NCBI RefSeq assembly: GCF_020524345.1
Contig: NZ_JAIVLH010000019.1
Coordinates: 1-64,000 of the forward strand
Direction of reading: 5' to 3'
DNA length: 64,000 nt
Source: Metabacillus niabensis
GTDB taxonomy: Bacteria; Bacillota; Bacilli; Bacillales; Bacillaceae
Under the pieces are notes generated by a model. That model worked only from the letters and a program-made list of their open reading frames with translations, was not told where the DNA came from and did no database searches. Position numbers and translations under genes: made by a program. Within the stretch, counting starts at the first letter, position 1. Every line of letters begins with the position of its first letter. Of the stretch, positions 26,221-35,558 are shown in pieces.

Positions 26221-26460
26221 TTACTTCTGTATTTGTAATAATGAAAATACTGGTTTTATTTAAGGCAAAAGAACTACATATTAGTTTTAACTCCAAATGA
26301 TAACTGATATCATAAAACTATCCTATTATTGTGTTCGCTATAAAATTATTCAGGTGAAATAGATCATCTACTAAATGAATATTTTTTCCTTTTTTGCTAA
26401 CAGGAAATTACTAGCATTTGTCGAATGTTTTTATTGGCAATGTTTAAGGGAGGATAATAG

Positions 26461-29400
26461 ATGTTACATGCACAAGGCAGACGAATGGAAATGAATCATA
26501 CAAAATCTGTAACTGAAGTTCCCTATGTGGTTGGAATCGGCGCCTCAGCTGGAGGACTTGAAGCTATCGAACAATTTTTTCAAAATATGAATCCTTTTAT
26601 TGAAGCAGCTTTCGTTGTTGTCCAACACTTATCATCGAAGTACAAAAGCTATATGCCTGAATTACTTGCGAAATCTACGAGCATGAAAATCATGACAGCT
26701 GAAGAAGGCCTTCGGCTTACAGAAAAGACTGTCTTTTTATGTCCACCAAACCATTACATAACGATCAATGAACAGGGATTTATTCATTTGGAAAAATATG
26801 ATGACAAACAACCTGTTCACTATCCTATCGATATCTTTTTATCTTCACTCGCACATTATGCTGAAACTAAAGCAATCGGTGTTATTTTATCAGGGAAAGG
26901 AACAGATGGGACAAAAGGGCTTAACGATATACGGGCAAAAAGTGGACTTTGTCTGATTCAAGATGGAACAGCAAAATTTATGGACATGCCTGAAAGTGCA
27001 ATGAAGTCAGGGGCAGGGGATTACATATTGGCTCCAAAAGAAATGCCGAAACAAATTTGTGGTTATATCGCAACAAAGCCAATTGATTTTACAGATAATG
27101 CGTTAAAACAAGTGTTAATGATGATACATAAAAAAAGTGGAATTGATTTTTCCATGTATAAAAAGAACACGGTGTTAAGAAGAATTGAACGTCGTATGAG
27201 TCTGATTGAGGAGGAATTGCCGACTTTAGAGGCTTATAAAAACTATTTATTAGAAAACCCTATGGAAATCCGTTATTTACAAGAAGATTTACTCATTGGG
27301 GTCACTCACTTTTTTAGAGATACAGAGGCATTCAACTATTTGCAGCAATCTCTTATTCCTAAAATGATAGATGAGAATATACATAGAGGAAGAAATAAAA
27401 TAAGAATATGGGTAGCAGGCTGTTCATTAGGTCAGGAAGCGTATTCTCTGGCCATTCTCTTTCATGACGAAATTGAAAAACGAGGATGTGATATGGATCT
27501 TCAGATTTTCGCCACAGATATTGACCGTGATTCGGTGAAATTTGCTAGTCAAGGCTGCTATTCAGAGCAAATTGTTTCAATGATTCCAAAACATCTGTTA
27601 GTGAAATACTTTGATAAAGATGGAAGTGATTATCAAGTAAAAAGGGAAATCAGGCATAAAATTGTCTTTGCTCCTCATAACATGACAAAGGATTCACCGT
27701 TTGTCAATCTAGATATGGTGAGCTGTCGAAATGTCATGATTTACTTTCAAACCGAGCTTCAGCAAAAAGTATTGTCTCTTTTTCATTTTGCATTAAAAGA
27801 GAAAGGGTATTTATTTTTAGGACCGAGTGAAACAATCGGCAAGCTATCGACATTATTTACTGCCGTTCATCATAAATGGAAGATTTTCAGCAATGAGGTA
27901 TCAGATAGCCAGCATGTCTCTCAAGCATTTCTCACGCCTAAAGAATCACCTAATGAACAAAGGAAGGACAGAAGGAATTTGGAGCATCTTCGTGAATTGA
28001 ATCGATTTCAACACCCGGATGAGTTATATGTTTCATTAATGGATGAAATATTACCTCCGTGTATTGTTGTTAATGAGCATAATGAGGTTTTATTAGTCTC
28101 CGGGAACGCAGGAGAGTATTTGAATCTGCCAAAAGGGAAAGTGAACTATAATATTTTTAATATGGTTCCTACGAATCTATCAGTAGCAATTGGAACAGCG
28201 ATTAAAAAGGCAAGAGAGGAACTTAAAGAAATTAAATATAAAAACCTCCTTATTAATCAAAAGGAGAATAAACAGATAAGGCTTATCGTAAAGCCTTTAG
28301 AGAGTGCAGGAAAGGGATATGTATCACTGTTCTTAGAAGCGCATAAGCCGGATTCTTCAACAGAATTTAAGGCGGATTCTATAATATTTGATCATGACTC
28401 AGCCTATAACCAAAGAATCTTTGACCTGGAGCAGGAGCTTTTTTATACAAAACAAAGTCTGCAAACAACGATAGAAGAGCTCGAAACATCGAATGAAGAG
28501 CTGCAGTCTACAAATGAAGAATTAATCGCCGCAAATGAAGAATTACAAAGCACGAATGAAGAAATGCAGTCTGTAAATGAAGAGTTAATAACCGTAAACA
28601 CCGAGTATGAAAAGAAAATCAAAGAGTTAACCAACTTAAATAATGATATGGACAACCTCCTCATTAATACGAATATCGCCACGATTTTCTTAAATAAAAA
28701 CCTCGATATTAAGCTCTATACACCTGAAGCTAAGAAAATCTTTCATCTCATAGAGCGTGATATAGGAAGGCCGATTTATCATATTTCACATCGACTTGAT
28801 TATGATCTGTTTTTACAGGATATCGAGGAAGTGATATTAACAACAAAATCGATCATTAAGGAATTGCCATCAAAGGATGGAAAGTGGTACAGCGTTAAAA
28901 TCATGCCATATCGAACAAGCGAAAACTTAATTGATGGTATCGTGATTACGTTTATTGATATCTCAAATATAAAGAAGGTTAATCGCGAGTTACAATTGAG
29001 TATGCAAGCAATTGAGCTTGGACCTGCATATACGGCATTTACCGATTTTCAAGGAACAATTGAATATGCAAACAGTAAGTTTGCAGAACAGCTGGGTCTA
29101 GATGTGCACCAAATCATTGGCCGCAAAATAAAAGATATTTACTCTAAATACTATCAAGAATGTGAATTCGAACAGTATTGGAAAAAAGTCCGTGCCGGTG
29201 AGACATGGACGGGCGAGTTGTCTTATAAAGGGAAAGATGGTAAGGAGAAATGGGAACATTTATCTCTAATACCTGTTGAAAATGAAGAAAATGATGTTGT
29301 CCAAATCTTACTTGTTGGTGAGGATATTACAAGCAGAAAAAGTTCAGAACAAATGCTGATTAAATCTGAAATGCTTTCTGGAATTGGTCAGCTGGCAGCA

Positions 29401-30024
29401 GGAATTGCACATGAAATTCGAAATCCGTTAACTTCTTTACGAGGGTTTCTTCAATTAATGATCCAAACGAATACATATAGTAAGGAATATGCTGAAGTGA
29501 TGATGACGGAATTTATCAGGCTTGAAGAAATCATCAATGAATTCCTTGTGCTTTCAAGAAAGAAAACAGCTGAATTTAAAGATGTCAATATTAATAAAAT
29601 TATTCAAGATATATCAAAGATTTGGGAAACACAGGCGATCCTTAATAATGTGACAATTGAAACCTCCATTGACCCAATGAATTTTACTGTTAAAGGAATT
29701 GAAAATGAATTAAAGCAGGTGTTTATCAATATTGTAAAAAACGGAATAGAGGCAATGGAAGGACGTACAGGCCAGCTCAAAATTGAAGCAAAGAAACTCG
29801 AAGATGATCGAGTACTTCTGCGCTTTGAGGATCAAGGAAAAGGTATACCTAAGGAGCAGCTTGAAAAAATGGGTGAACCATTTTTTACAACCAAAGAAAA
29901 AGGAACAGGTTTGGGGTTAATGGTAAGCTTTAAAATTATTGAAAGTCATAATGGTAAGCTTATTTTTACAAGTGAACCCGATAAAGGAACGACAGTTGAA
30001 ATTACGTTACCTTTATCTCATTAG
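26461..30024 (+). CDS. CheB-CheR-PAS-PAS histidine kinase fusion
   Basis: This 1187-aa cytoplasmic fusion begins with a CheB methylesterase domain (about residues 20-205; Ser29 in GASAGG, His56 in QHLSS, Asp in SGKGTDG). A CheR methyltransferase domain follows (about 215-475; [16 protein letters not shown] motif). Next come a long heptad coiled coil made of repeated [10 protein letters not shown] units (about 655-725), PAS domains (about 735-960), and a HisKA plus ATPase module (about 975-1187) with the H-box [18 protein letters not shown]. The receiver domain of normal CheB is absent. No chemoreceptor gene lies nearby. AAGGGAGG precedes ATG 26461. It overlaps the next gene tail to tail by 4 nt. 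Its output is unknown. Confidence 0.93.
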   Translation: MLHAQGRRMEMNHTKSVTEVPYVVGIGASAGGLEAIEQFFQNMNPFIEAAFVVVQHLSSKYKSYMPELLAKSTSMKIMTAEEGLRLTEKTVFLCPPNHYITINEQGFIHLEKYDDKQPVHYPIDIFLSSLAHYAETKAIGVILSGKGTDGTKGLNDIRAKSGLCLIQDGTAKFMDMPESAMKSGAGDYILAPKEMPKQICGYIATKPIDFTDNALKQVLMMIHKKSGIDFSMYKKNTVLRRIERRMSLIEEELPTLEAYKNYLLENPMEIRYLQEDLLIGVTHFFRDTEAFNYLQQSLIPKMIDENIHRGRNKIRIWVAGCSLGQEAYSLAILFHDEIEKRGCDMDLQIFATDIDRDSVKFASQGCYSEQIVSMIPKHLLVKYFDKDGSDYQVKREIRHKIVFAPHNMTKDSPFVNLDMVSCRNVMIYFQTELQQKVLSLFHFALKEKGYLFLGPSETIGKLSTLFTAVHHKWKIFSNEVSDSQHVSQAFLTPKESPNEQRKDRRNLEHLRELNRFQHPDELYVSLMDEILPPCIVVNEHNEVLLVSGNAGEYLNLPKGKVNYNIFNMVPTNLSVAIGTAIKKAREELKEIKYKNLLINQKENKQIRLIVKPLESAGKGYVSLFLEAHKPDSSTEFKADSIIFDHDSAYNQRIFDLEQELFYTKQSLQTTIEELETSNEELQSTNEELIAANEELQSTNEEMQSVNEELITVNTEYEKKIKELTNLNNDMDNLLINTNIATIFLNKNLDIKLYTPEAKKIFHLIERDIGRPIYHISHRLDYDLFLQDIEEVILTTKSIIKELPSKDGKWYSVKIMPYRTSENLIDGIVITFIDISNIKKVNRELQLSMQAIELGPAYTAFTDFQGTIEYANSKFAEQLGLDVHQIIGRKIKDIYSKYYQECEFEQYWKKVRAGETWTGELSYKGKDGKEKWEHLSLIPVENEENDVVQILLVGEDITSRKSSEQMLIKSEMLSGIGQLAAGIAHEIRNPLTSLRGFLQLMIQTNTYSKEYAEVMMTEFIRLEEIINEFLVLSRKKTAEFKDVNINKIIQDISKIWETQAILNNVTIETSIDPMNFTVKGIENELKQVFINIVKNGIEAMEGRTGQLKIEAKKLEDDRVLLRFEDQGKGIPKEQLEKMGEPFFTTKEKGTGLGLMVSFKIIESHNGKLIFTSEPDKGTTVEITLPLSH

Positions 30025-30650
30025 TCGAAGCGGTCTAGAAGGGGAAGCAGTGTTAGATAAAAATCAATGGAAGAGCGAAGTTCATTTAGTTCATCAATAA
30101 TCACCTCATAGTGGGCGCTTTTTCCACTCTCAATAATGTCCGGTCGGAGAAGGCTTAATAAATCTTGAATTTTCTCTAATTTTCCTGGAAGTTGCTTCAT
30201 GTGGTCGGAAGAACTAATTAAATTATAAAGATCTGAATCTGTTAAAAATGGTTGAAACAATGAAATAATTTCTTTTCTTTGATGCTGCTTCATCCTGTCC
30301 ATGTCAGTTACCATCAATTGCTCCCGAAGCAAATGAACTTGGTGGCTGACTTTTTTTTGAGTCTCTTTAAGAGAGATACAAACAACATATAAATAACCTT
30401 CGCGATTTTGGGTTACATATAGTTCAAAAAGCTCCACCTCATTTTCGGCTGTCATGATAGTTGCTTCAAATTTTTGCTTTTCTTTCGTTGAAAAAAAATA
30501 ATGTACCTTGTTTTTACTATCATCATCTACTATATCGAGGAAGTTTTTCCTTTTAGAAAAAAGTGTTATAGAAATAGATGAACGATCTAGTATGTTAAAT
30601 TTGGTATCAAGAATAAAAACAGGAACGGGAATATTCTCTAGAGCAAACAT
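30021..30650 (-). CDS. PAS-domain protein with helical C-terminus
   Basis: This 209-aa protein has an N-terminal PAS-like domain (about residues 1-95) and a helical C-terminal part without kinase or DNA-binding motifs. ATG 30650 (MFALENI) is preferred: it has GGAGGA 4 nt upstream, whereas the ORF-track start 12 nt earlier lies within that site. It follows the cobalamin-binding gene on the same strand by 25 nt and is probably in one operon with it. It may pass a signal between that protein and a partner such as a kinase or phosphatase. I recognise no named family. Confidence 0.7.
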   Translation of the reverse strand: MFALENIPVPVFILDTKFNILDRSSISITLFSKRKNFLDIVDDDSKNKVHYFFSTKEKQKFEATIMTAENEVELFELYVTQNREGYLYVVCISLKETQKKVSHQVHLLREQLMVTDMDRMKQHQRKEIISLFQPFLTDSDLYNLISSSDHMKQLPGKLEKIQDLLSLLRPDIIESGKSAHYEVIIDELNELRSSIDFYLTLLPLLDRFD

Positions 30651-30675
30651 ATTGTCCTCCATCGTTTAAAAAAGA

Positions 30676-31329
30676 TTATGGTAATGAGTGAGCAGCTTCA
30701 TATGTAATAATTGAAGTCATCTCTGATAAATCCCGAACGATTTTTGTTCGGTTTGTTAAGAATTTTTCCAGATTATACTTTTCAGATAATCTGCTTCCAA
30801 TCAAGATAGTACAGTTTTGATCTAATGATTCGAGGGCATGTAAATATTCAGGCAGCAGTTTAAGGTTGTGAGAGAAGGTTACGGATATACAAATCATATC
30901 GGGCTCCGATTTATTTGCATAATAGATAGCGTGCTGAAGAGGTAAATTTGGGCATAAATACCGCACATCCCAACCATGTTCTCTAAATAGAGAGGCAGCC
31001 ATTTTAGCTCCGAGATATTGTTCTTCACCTTCAACGCAAAAGACCATCGCTTGTTTCTTTCTCTCACTTTGCTGTTTGTCCTGTTCTAAACGGAATTGAA
31101 GCTTTGTTAAAACATAGTCAGCTGTACCTGTTGCCAGATGTTCATCAGCAACACTAATTTCATCTATTTCCCATAAGTATCCGATGTAATACATAGCATC
31201 TCTTATGACATGTTCATAGATATTGAGAGTAGTAAAACCTTCAAATAGCAGATCTTCCACTAATTTGTAAGAGTTCATTGTATCGCCAAGTAATAACAGT
31301 TGAGCAAGCTTTCTGGATAGATCATTCAT
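30676..31329 (-). CDS. CarH-like cobalamin-binding sensor without DNA-binding domain
   Basis: This 217-aa protein consists of a B12-binding helical bundle (about residues 1-80) and a Rossmann-like B12-binding domain (about 92-210). The bundle keeps the W-x9-EH motif (Trp53, Glu63, His64) that in CarH photoreceptors caps adenosylcobalamin. The Rossmann part carries E102-x-Q104-x-x-G107 where CarH has E-x-H-x-x-G, so the lower cobalt-ligand histidine is replaced by Gln. There is no MerR DNA-binding domain. It heads a two-gene operon with a PAS protein, convergent with the CheB-CheR kinase. A light- or cobalamin-responsive regulator is a reasonable inference. Confidence 0.8.
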   Translation of the reverse strand: MNDLSRKLAQLLLLGDTMNSYKLVEDLLFEGFTTLNIYEHVIRDAMYYIGYLWEIDEISVADEHLATGTADYVLTKLQFRLEQDKQQSERKKQAMVFCVEGEEQYLGAKMAASLFREHGWDVRYLCPNLPLQHAIYYANKSEPDMICISVTFSHNLKLLPEYLHALESLDQNCTILIGSRLSEKYNLEKFLTNRTKIVRDLSEMTSIITYEAAHSLP

Positions 31330-31441
31330 AAAAGCTATTCCCCTTCTTGTTTCATCTCCATTCTATTATACTTATCTATGAAAATAACTGCATCTATTAA
31401 TAGGGCGAAGCTATCTCACTTTTCTATTCCCTGAAAATCTC

Positions 31442-31460
31442 TTAATTAAACGTTTGTTTA
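31442..31460. promoter_or_regulatory. shared AT-rich operator-like palindrome, copy 2
   Basis: TTAATTAAACGTTTGTTTA is identical to 18270-18288. Here it lies between the B12-sensor start and the sortase gene, where a regulator could act on either. Confidence 0.4.
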
Positions 31461-31544
31461 CCTATATTTTGAGTATTTTTACAAAAAATTAACAAAAAAC
31501 AGGTATGAATCTAGCAACTTATTCCATAAAGAAAATTTCTACTG

Positions 31545-31553
31545 TGCTATAAT
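31545..31553 (+). promoter_or_regulatory. extended -10 promoter of the sortase gene
   Basis: TGCTATAAT is a perfect extended -10 (TGn-TATAAT), 35 nt before the chosen start. No good -35 is seen, as is usual for this class. Confidence 0.6.
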
Positions 31554-31588
31554 ATGTGTATGAAATTAACAGAAAGCGTGGATGGTTC

Positions 31589-32167
31589 ATGAAGAAGCTT
31601 TCCTATTTATTCATTATTGTAGGACTTTGTATTGTAGGCTATGCTGTTTGGGAAATTGTTGATTCAAAAATGCAGACATCCAATTCCTTAGCAGAAGCCC
31701 AAGCCATTGTTACATCGCCGCCGGATAAGGAAGTTTTTAAGGAAGAGGATGGTACATTTAAACCGCCAATTGGTGAAGCTGTGGGTATTTTACATATACC
31801 AAGATTAGAGGCAGATCTCCCAATAGTGGAAGGAACCGATCCGGATGATCTTGAAAAAGGTGTTGGTCACTATAAAGGCAGCTATTACCCTGACGAAAAT
31901 GGGCAAATCGTCTTATCCGGTCATAGAGACACGGTGTTTCGTAAGGCAGGGGAGCTGGAACTTGGTGATTCGTTAGAAATTAAACTGCCTTATGGAGATT
32001 TTGAATATGAAATTATTGATACGAAGATCGTAGAAGCTGACGATCGCAGTATTATTACCCTCCAAAATGAGAAGGAAGAGCTTATATTAACAACATGCTA
32101 TCCTTTTAGCTATGTGGGAAATGCACCACAAAGGTATATTATTTATGCGAAAAAGAAAGATGTTTAA
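31589..32167 (+). CDS. yhcS: class D sortase (YhcS)
   Basis: This 192-aa protein has an N-terminal membrane anchor (residues 5-24) and a sortase domain with the catalytic His (SGHRDT), Cys (TTCYPF) and Arg (APQRY). It matches YhcS of B. subtilis, which attaches LPDTS-type proteins such as YhcR to the wall. ATG 31589 is used because the track start (31556) would overlap the promoter -10 region. The partner substrate gene yhcR, adjacent in B. subtilis, is missing here. It is convergent with yhcT through a shared 14-bp hairpin. Confidence 0.92.
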   Translation: MKKLSYLFIIVGLCIVGYAVWEIVDSKMQTSNSLAEAQAIVTSPPDKEVFKEEDGTFKPPIGEAVGILHIPRLEADLPIVEGTDPDDLEKGVGHYKGSYYPDENGQIVLSGHRDTVFRKAGELELGDSLEIKLPYGDFEYEIIDTKIVEADDRSIITLQNEKEELILTTCYPFSYVGNAPQRYIIYAKKKDV

Positions 32168-32173
32168 CTATAA

Positions 32174-32209
32174 CAAACAATCCAGCTCTTTTAAAAGCTG
32201 GATTGTTTG
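32174..32209. terminator. bidirectional terminator yhcS/yhcT
   Basis: Perfect 14-bp stem (32174-32187 with 32196-32209). The right arm overlaps the last codons of yhcT. Confidence 0.85.
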
Positions 32210-33105
32210 CTTTGTATAATCGAGAGGATATCCGTCGGTATGCTGGCCTCGACTTCAATTTTTTCATGTGTTAGAGGGTGTGAAAGAGTAATCTTCTTTG
32301 CGTGTAATGCCTGTCTTTTGATAAGGTCCTTGCTTCCGCCGTATAACGTATCACCGATAATAGGGTGGTTCATGGAACTTAAGTGAACACGAATTTGGTG
32401 TGTTCGTCCTGTTTCTAATTGTACTGACAAAAGCGACAGATTTGTTTTTGGATTAAATGTTTCAACCTTATAATGAGTAATGGCTTTTTGACCATTTGGC
32501 GAAACTCTTCTTCGTGTTGCATGATGTCGATCCCGTCCGATCGGCTTATCAATTGTTCCATTTGTTTTGGGAAGTTTACCTTTTACAATCGCAAGGTATG
32601 TTCTTTTAATTTGTTTTACTTGTAAATCCTGATCTAAAATGGTTTGAGCCAGATCGTGCTTTGCAAATATGATGGCACCGGAAGTATCACGATCAAGGCG
32701 ATGAATATGTCGTACACGAATTTGCCACCCGTTGAGCTGGTAATAAAAAGCAATCGCATTTGCCAGTGATCCTTTTTGGTTTGGTTCGTTCGGATGTGTA
32801 TCCATTCCTGCCGGTTTATTGACGATGATTAAATGATCATCTTCGTACAGGATGTCTATTGAGACATTTTCAGGTAATACTCCATATTCTTCTTTTTTAA
32901 ATAATTGAAGATATAGCCGATCATTTTGTTCCAGTTTATGGTTAACATCTGCTTTGTTTTGATTTTTTTTGATAGCTGCTGATTGATTCCATCTTTGGAT
33001 AAGTGCTTTAGAGGCGCCGAGTTTGTTGGATAATATGGAAAAAACAGTGGCATTCGCCCAATCCTTTGGAATCGTAATCTCAAGCCATTCACCTACACGT
33101 TTCAA
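32191..33105 (-). CDS. yhcT: RluD-type pseudouridine synthase (YhcT)
   Basis: This 304-aa RNA pseudouridine synthase has an S4-like N-terminal region and the catalytic motif HRLDRDTSG (catalytic Asp near residue 138). It modifies uridines in rRNA or tRNA. It corresponds to B. subtilis YhcT in length and position next to yhcS, but here it is on the opposite strand from its neighbours. The start is TTG 33105, with a weak AAGGA 12 nt upstream. Confidence 0.92.
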   Translation of the reverse strand: MKRVGEWLEITIPKDWANATVFSILSNKLGASKALIQRWNQSAAIKKNQNKADVNHKLEQNDRLYLQLFKKEEYGVLPENVSIDILYEDDHLIIVNKPAGMDTHPNEPNQKGSLANAIAFYYQLNGWQIRVRHIHRLDRDTSGAIIFAKHDLAQTILDQDLQVKQIKRTYLAIVKGKLPKTNGTIDKPIGRDRHHATRRRVSPNGQKAITHYKVETFNPKTNLSLLSVQLETGRTHQIRVHLSSMNHPIIGDTLYGGSKDLIKRQALHAKKITLSHPLTHEKIEVEASIPTDILSIIQSKQSSF

Positions 33106-33177
33106 TGGGATATCATTCCTTGCTTTATTAATATTTTGTCATACTGTATTCCAAACATTATAGTTTTTAAAAGTAAT

Positions 33178-33253
33178 AGTGGAATGTAGCGGAAGACACT
33201 TGACTCCAGCGGGATGCAGTGGAAAGCAAGTACCTGGAGCGAAAAGGAACGAA
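33178..33253. repeat. degenerate copy of the GAAGCGGAAG-type repeat
   Basis: The segment reads AGCGGAAGACACTTGACTCC...GGAAAGCAAGTACCTGGAGCG, a decayed and shortened version of the element at 37996-38126. The 293-bp gap before yhcU holds nothing else. Confidence 0.6.
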
Positions 33254-33398
33254 CAAATGATAAACAGCCATATTAAAACAGTATACAAAACATCGAATGG
33301 ATGTACAATCTAGTTCCGGTAACACTTTCCTCTGCAATCTTGAAATGTCCTGTGTTATGCTTAATGCAGTGAAACAGATGAAAGAGAAAGGTGATAAA

Positions 33399-33803
33399 AT
33401 GAAGGTTGTTGTGGCATCGACAAACGAACAGGAACATCATATTTCCGAGTTAGTTGATCAATTGTACACAGAGATATTTCCGAAATTTTTCCCGGATGAA
33501 AAAATTGTAGAATTAAAGAAACTTAACGTGCTTCAGCCACAGGCTTCTGACCAAATCTATAATGCAACACTGAAGGATGCTTTTCAAATAATCTCTAGTC
33601 TCCAAGCTTTAATAGCTGTACTCGATTTACTACATGAGAACAATCAAGAAAATGAGTATAAAGAAATGTTTGAGCGTAATACCCAAAATTTAAATGATTA
33701 CGGTTATTTCTTTCCTCTAACATTTTCGGAGTTTAAAGAAGCTGATTGTCAAAAAGGGCAATTTAGTCAGTTTATCAGACCGGCTAATCAATATATGATC
33801 TAA
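33399..33803 (+). CDS. yhcU: YhcU, conserved protein of unknown function
   Basis: This 134-aa protein corresponds to YhcU of B. subtilis by position and N-terminal sequence (KVVVASTNEQE). ATG 33399 has AAAGGTG 4-5 nt upstream; the frame is open to 33297 but that extension runs through non-coding sequence and has no ribosome site. It is mostly helical, acidic, with no membrane segment. DUF5365-like; function unknown. Confidence 0.8.
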   Translation: MKVVVASTNEQEHHISELVDQLYTEIFPKFFPDEKIVELKKLNVLQPQASDQIYNATLKDAFQIISSLQALIAVLDLLHENNQENEYKEMFERNTQNLNDYGYFFPLTFSEFKEADCQKGQFSQFIRPANQYMI

Positions 33804-33811
33804 CTAAAAAC

Positions 33812-33840
33812 GGACAGTTCATGTTGAACTGTCCTCTTTG
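33812..33840. terminator. terminator between yhcU and the thioredoxin gene
   Basis: Perfect 10-bp stem with a 3-nt loop (33812-33821 with 33825-33834) and a T-rich tail. Probably serves both converging genes. Confidence 0.85.
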
Positions 33841-33841
33841 T

Positions 33842-34315
33842 TTATTCAGCTGTCCATTCATTCAATAAAGTACGGAGAGCCTCTTCATCAGTATTGCCGC
33901 CTTCTGCACGTGCAACTTCTTTTCCGTCTTGGAAATGAACAAGGGTAGGTGTACCTGTAATTCCATATTGGTTCCATGCATCTTCATATTCCAATAAATT
34001 GAATTGATCAATTTCGACACCTAGATCATCAGCAACAGGCATTAATACAGGTGTTGTTGCTTTACAATGAGAACATTCCGGGCTGAAAAAATAAACAATT
34101 GCATCTTCTTTGTTATCAAGCTTTGATTCGAGTTCATCAGGAAGAATGATGTTTTGGTAATTAGGATCGTCAAGCTGATCGATTGTAGCTGGTTTAAGAT
34201 CACTTTTACCATATACATTTCCTTCAGCTTGCTGTTTATTTTGGTAAGATGTTACAAAGGCTAGTCCACCAAATAGGATAAGAATAATGGCTCCAAAAAT
34301 GAGTATTTTTTTCAT
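33842..34315 (-). CDS. membrane-anchored thioredoxin-like protein (Bdb partner)
   Basis: This 157-aa protein has one N-terminal membrane helix (residues 4-22) and an extracytoplasmic thioredoxin fold with a C-S-H-C active site (near residues 81-84) and the cis-Pro loop GTPTL. It starts one base after the bdbC stop (TAA-G-ATG), so the two are coupled: BdbC (DsbB-like) would reoxidise this protein, which forms disulfides in secreted proteins. It is smaller than B. subtilis BdbD. The pair is inserted between yhcU and yhcV relative to B. subtilis. Confidence 0.87.
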   Translation of the reverse strand: MKKILIFGAIILILFGGLAFVTSYQNKQQAEGNVYGKSDLKPATIDQLDDPNYQNIILPDELESKLDNKEDAIVYFFSPECSHCKATTPVLMPVADDLGVEIDQFNLLEYEDAWNQYGITGTPTLVHFQDGKEVARAEGGNTDEEALRTLLNEWTAE

Positions 34316-34316
34316 C

Positions 34317-34748
34317 TTACTTACCTGCTTTCTTTAAAATTAAAAGACTTGTGATAAAAACAATTGAAAATCCGGCTAACGCTAAAAATGGAATCGTAAT
34401 AAATCCTAACCAATTTATGTATTCCCCTGTACATGGCACAATTCCACAGGAGACGGAATTTTCTCCTAAGAAATTAATCTTTTGCACACCATAATGATAA
34501 ATTGAAATACATCCACCAATGGCAGATAGAACTAGTGTATAAAAGGCGATTTTATAGTCCTTTTTAAAGACACCAATTCCCAGGATGATGACAAGAGGAT
34601 ACATAAAGATCCGTTGATACCAGCAGAGGTCACAAGGTGTATATTGAAGAATTTCCGAAAAATAAAGGCTTCCTAATGTGGAGAAAAATGCCGCAACCCA
34701 ACCGATTGAAAGTAAATTCTCCAGTTTCTTTTCATTTGAACTTGACAT
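34317..34748 (-). CDS. bdbC: BdbC/DsbB disulfide-bond membrane oxidase
   Basis: This 143-aa protein has four membrane helices and the two cysteine pairs of DsbB-like proteins: C-x2-C in CDLCWYQR (first loop) and the second pair in CGIVPC. It oxidises a thioredoxin-like partner and passes electrons to quinone. ATG 34748 is used (GAGGG 6 nt upstream) rather than the upstream 34760. Sequence matches B. subtilis BdbC well. Confidence 0.93.
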   Translation of the reverse strand: MSSSNEKKLENLLSIGWVAAFFSTLGSLYFSEILQYTPCDLCWYQRIFMYPLVIILGIGVFKKDYKIAFYTLVLSAIGGCISIYHYGVQKINFLGENSVSCGIVPCTGEYINWLGFITIPFLALAGFSIVFITSLLILKKAGK

Positions 34749-35007
34749 AACATCCCTCATTTATCTTTGTAGATACTTCTAAATTATAATCGCAAGCGTT
34801 TTTACTTGTAAAAGAATACATATTAAAATTCATATGTTTTTGAACATTTTTTGAAAATTGGAAATTATTGATGGGCTTGAAAACAACCATCCCAAATTAA
34901 TTATATTTATTTTTTGTAATGACAACGTTCATCTATCCCCAAAAAATTTTTCTAATTATAAAGAGACGTTTCCTTTCTCATACTATATTTGAAAGGGGAG
35001 GATGATT

Positions 35008-35433
35008 TTGAATACGATTCAAGAATGCATGACAACAAGTGTAGCAACTGTTTCTTCTTCACAATCGATTAAAGAAGCAGCAGAGTTGATGAGCCAAAAT
35101 AATGTTGGGTCTATTCCAGTTGTTGATAATGGTCAATTAAGAGGTATTATTACGGACCGTGATATCACACTTCGTTCAACTGCAGAAGGACTTGATAGCA
35201 ACATCCCTGTCTCACAAGTGATGACCACAAACCTTGTTTCAGGACATACGAATATGTCAGCTGCTGAAGCTGCAAAAGTAATGGCACAGCACCAAATTCG
35301 TCGTCTGCCGATTGTTGAAAACAACCAATTGGTAGGAATTGTGGCACTAGGGGACTTAGCTGTAAACCAAATGTCTGACGAAGCAGCAGGACATGCGTTA
35401 ACGAATATTTCAGAACAAACGAAAACACACTAA
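35008..35433 (+). CDS. yhcV: CBS-domain protein YhcV
   Basis: This 141-aa protein consists of two CBS domains (about residues 8-60 and 72-125), which bind adenine nucleotides and sense energy state. It matches YhcV of B. subtilis throughout. TTG 35008 is spaced 6 nt after the strong AAAGGGGAGG; the ATG at 35002 touches that site. A 12-bp terminator follows. Confidence 0.92.
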   Translation: MNTIQECMTTSVATVSSSQSIKEAAELMSQNNVGSIPVVDNGQLRGIITDRDITLRSTAEGLDSNIPVSQVMTTNLVSGHTNMSAAEAAKVMAQHQIRRLPIVENNQLVGIVALGDLAVNQMSDEAAGHALTNISEQTKTH

Positions 35434-35441
35434 TTTTTCTT

Positions 35442-35474
35442 AGAGGTTTGACAAAAGTGTCAAACCTCTTTTCT
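35442..35474 (+). terminator. yhcV terminator
   Basis: Perfect 12-bp stem with AAAG loop (35442-35453 with 35458-35469) and T-run. Confidence 0.93.
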
Positions 35475-35558
35475 TATATACATAAATTTGAAATATAAAC
35501 GAAGTTCCTTTATATATTATACATATAAGGACACTTTTTTAGGGGAGTTGTATGATAC

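Noticed and set aside
33297-33398. N-terminal extension of yhcU
   Set aside because: The ribosome site and family alignment place the start at 33399.
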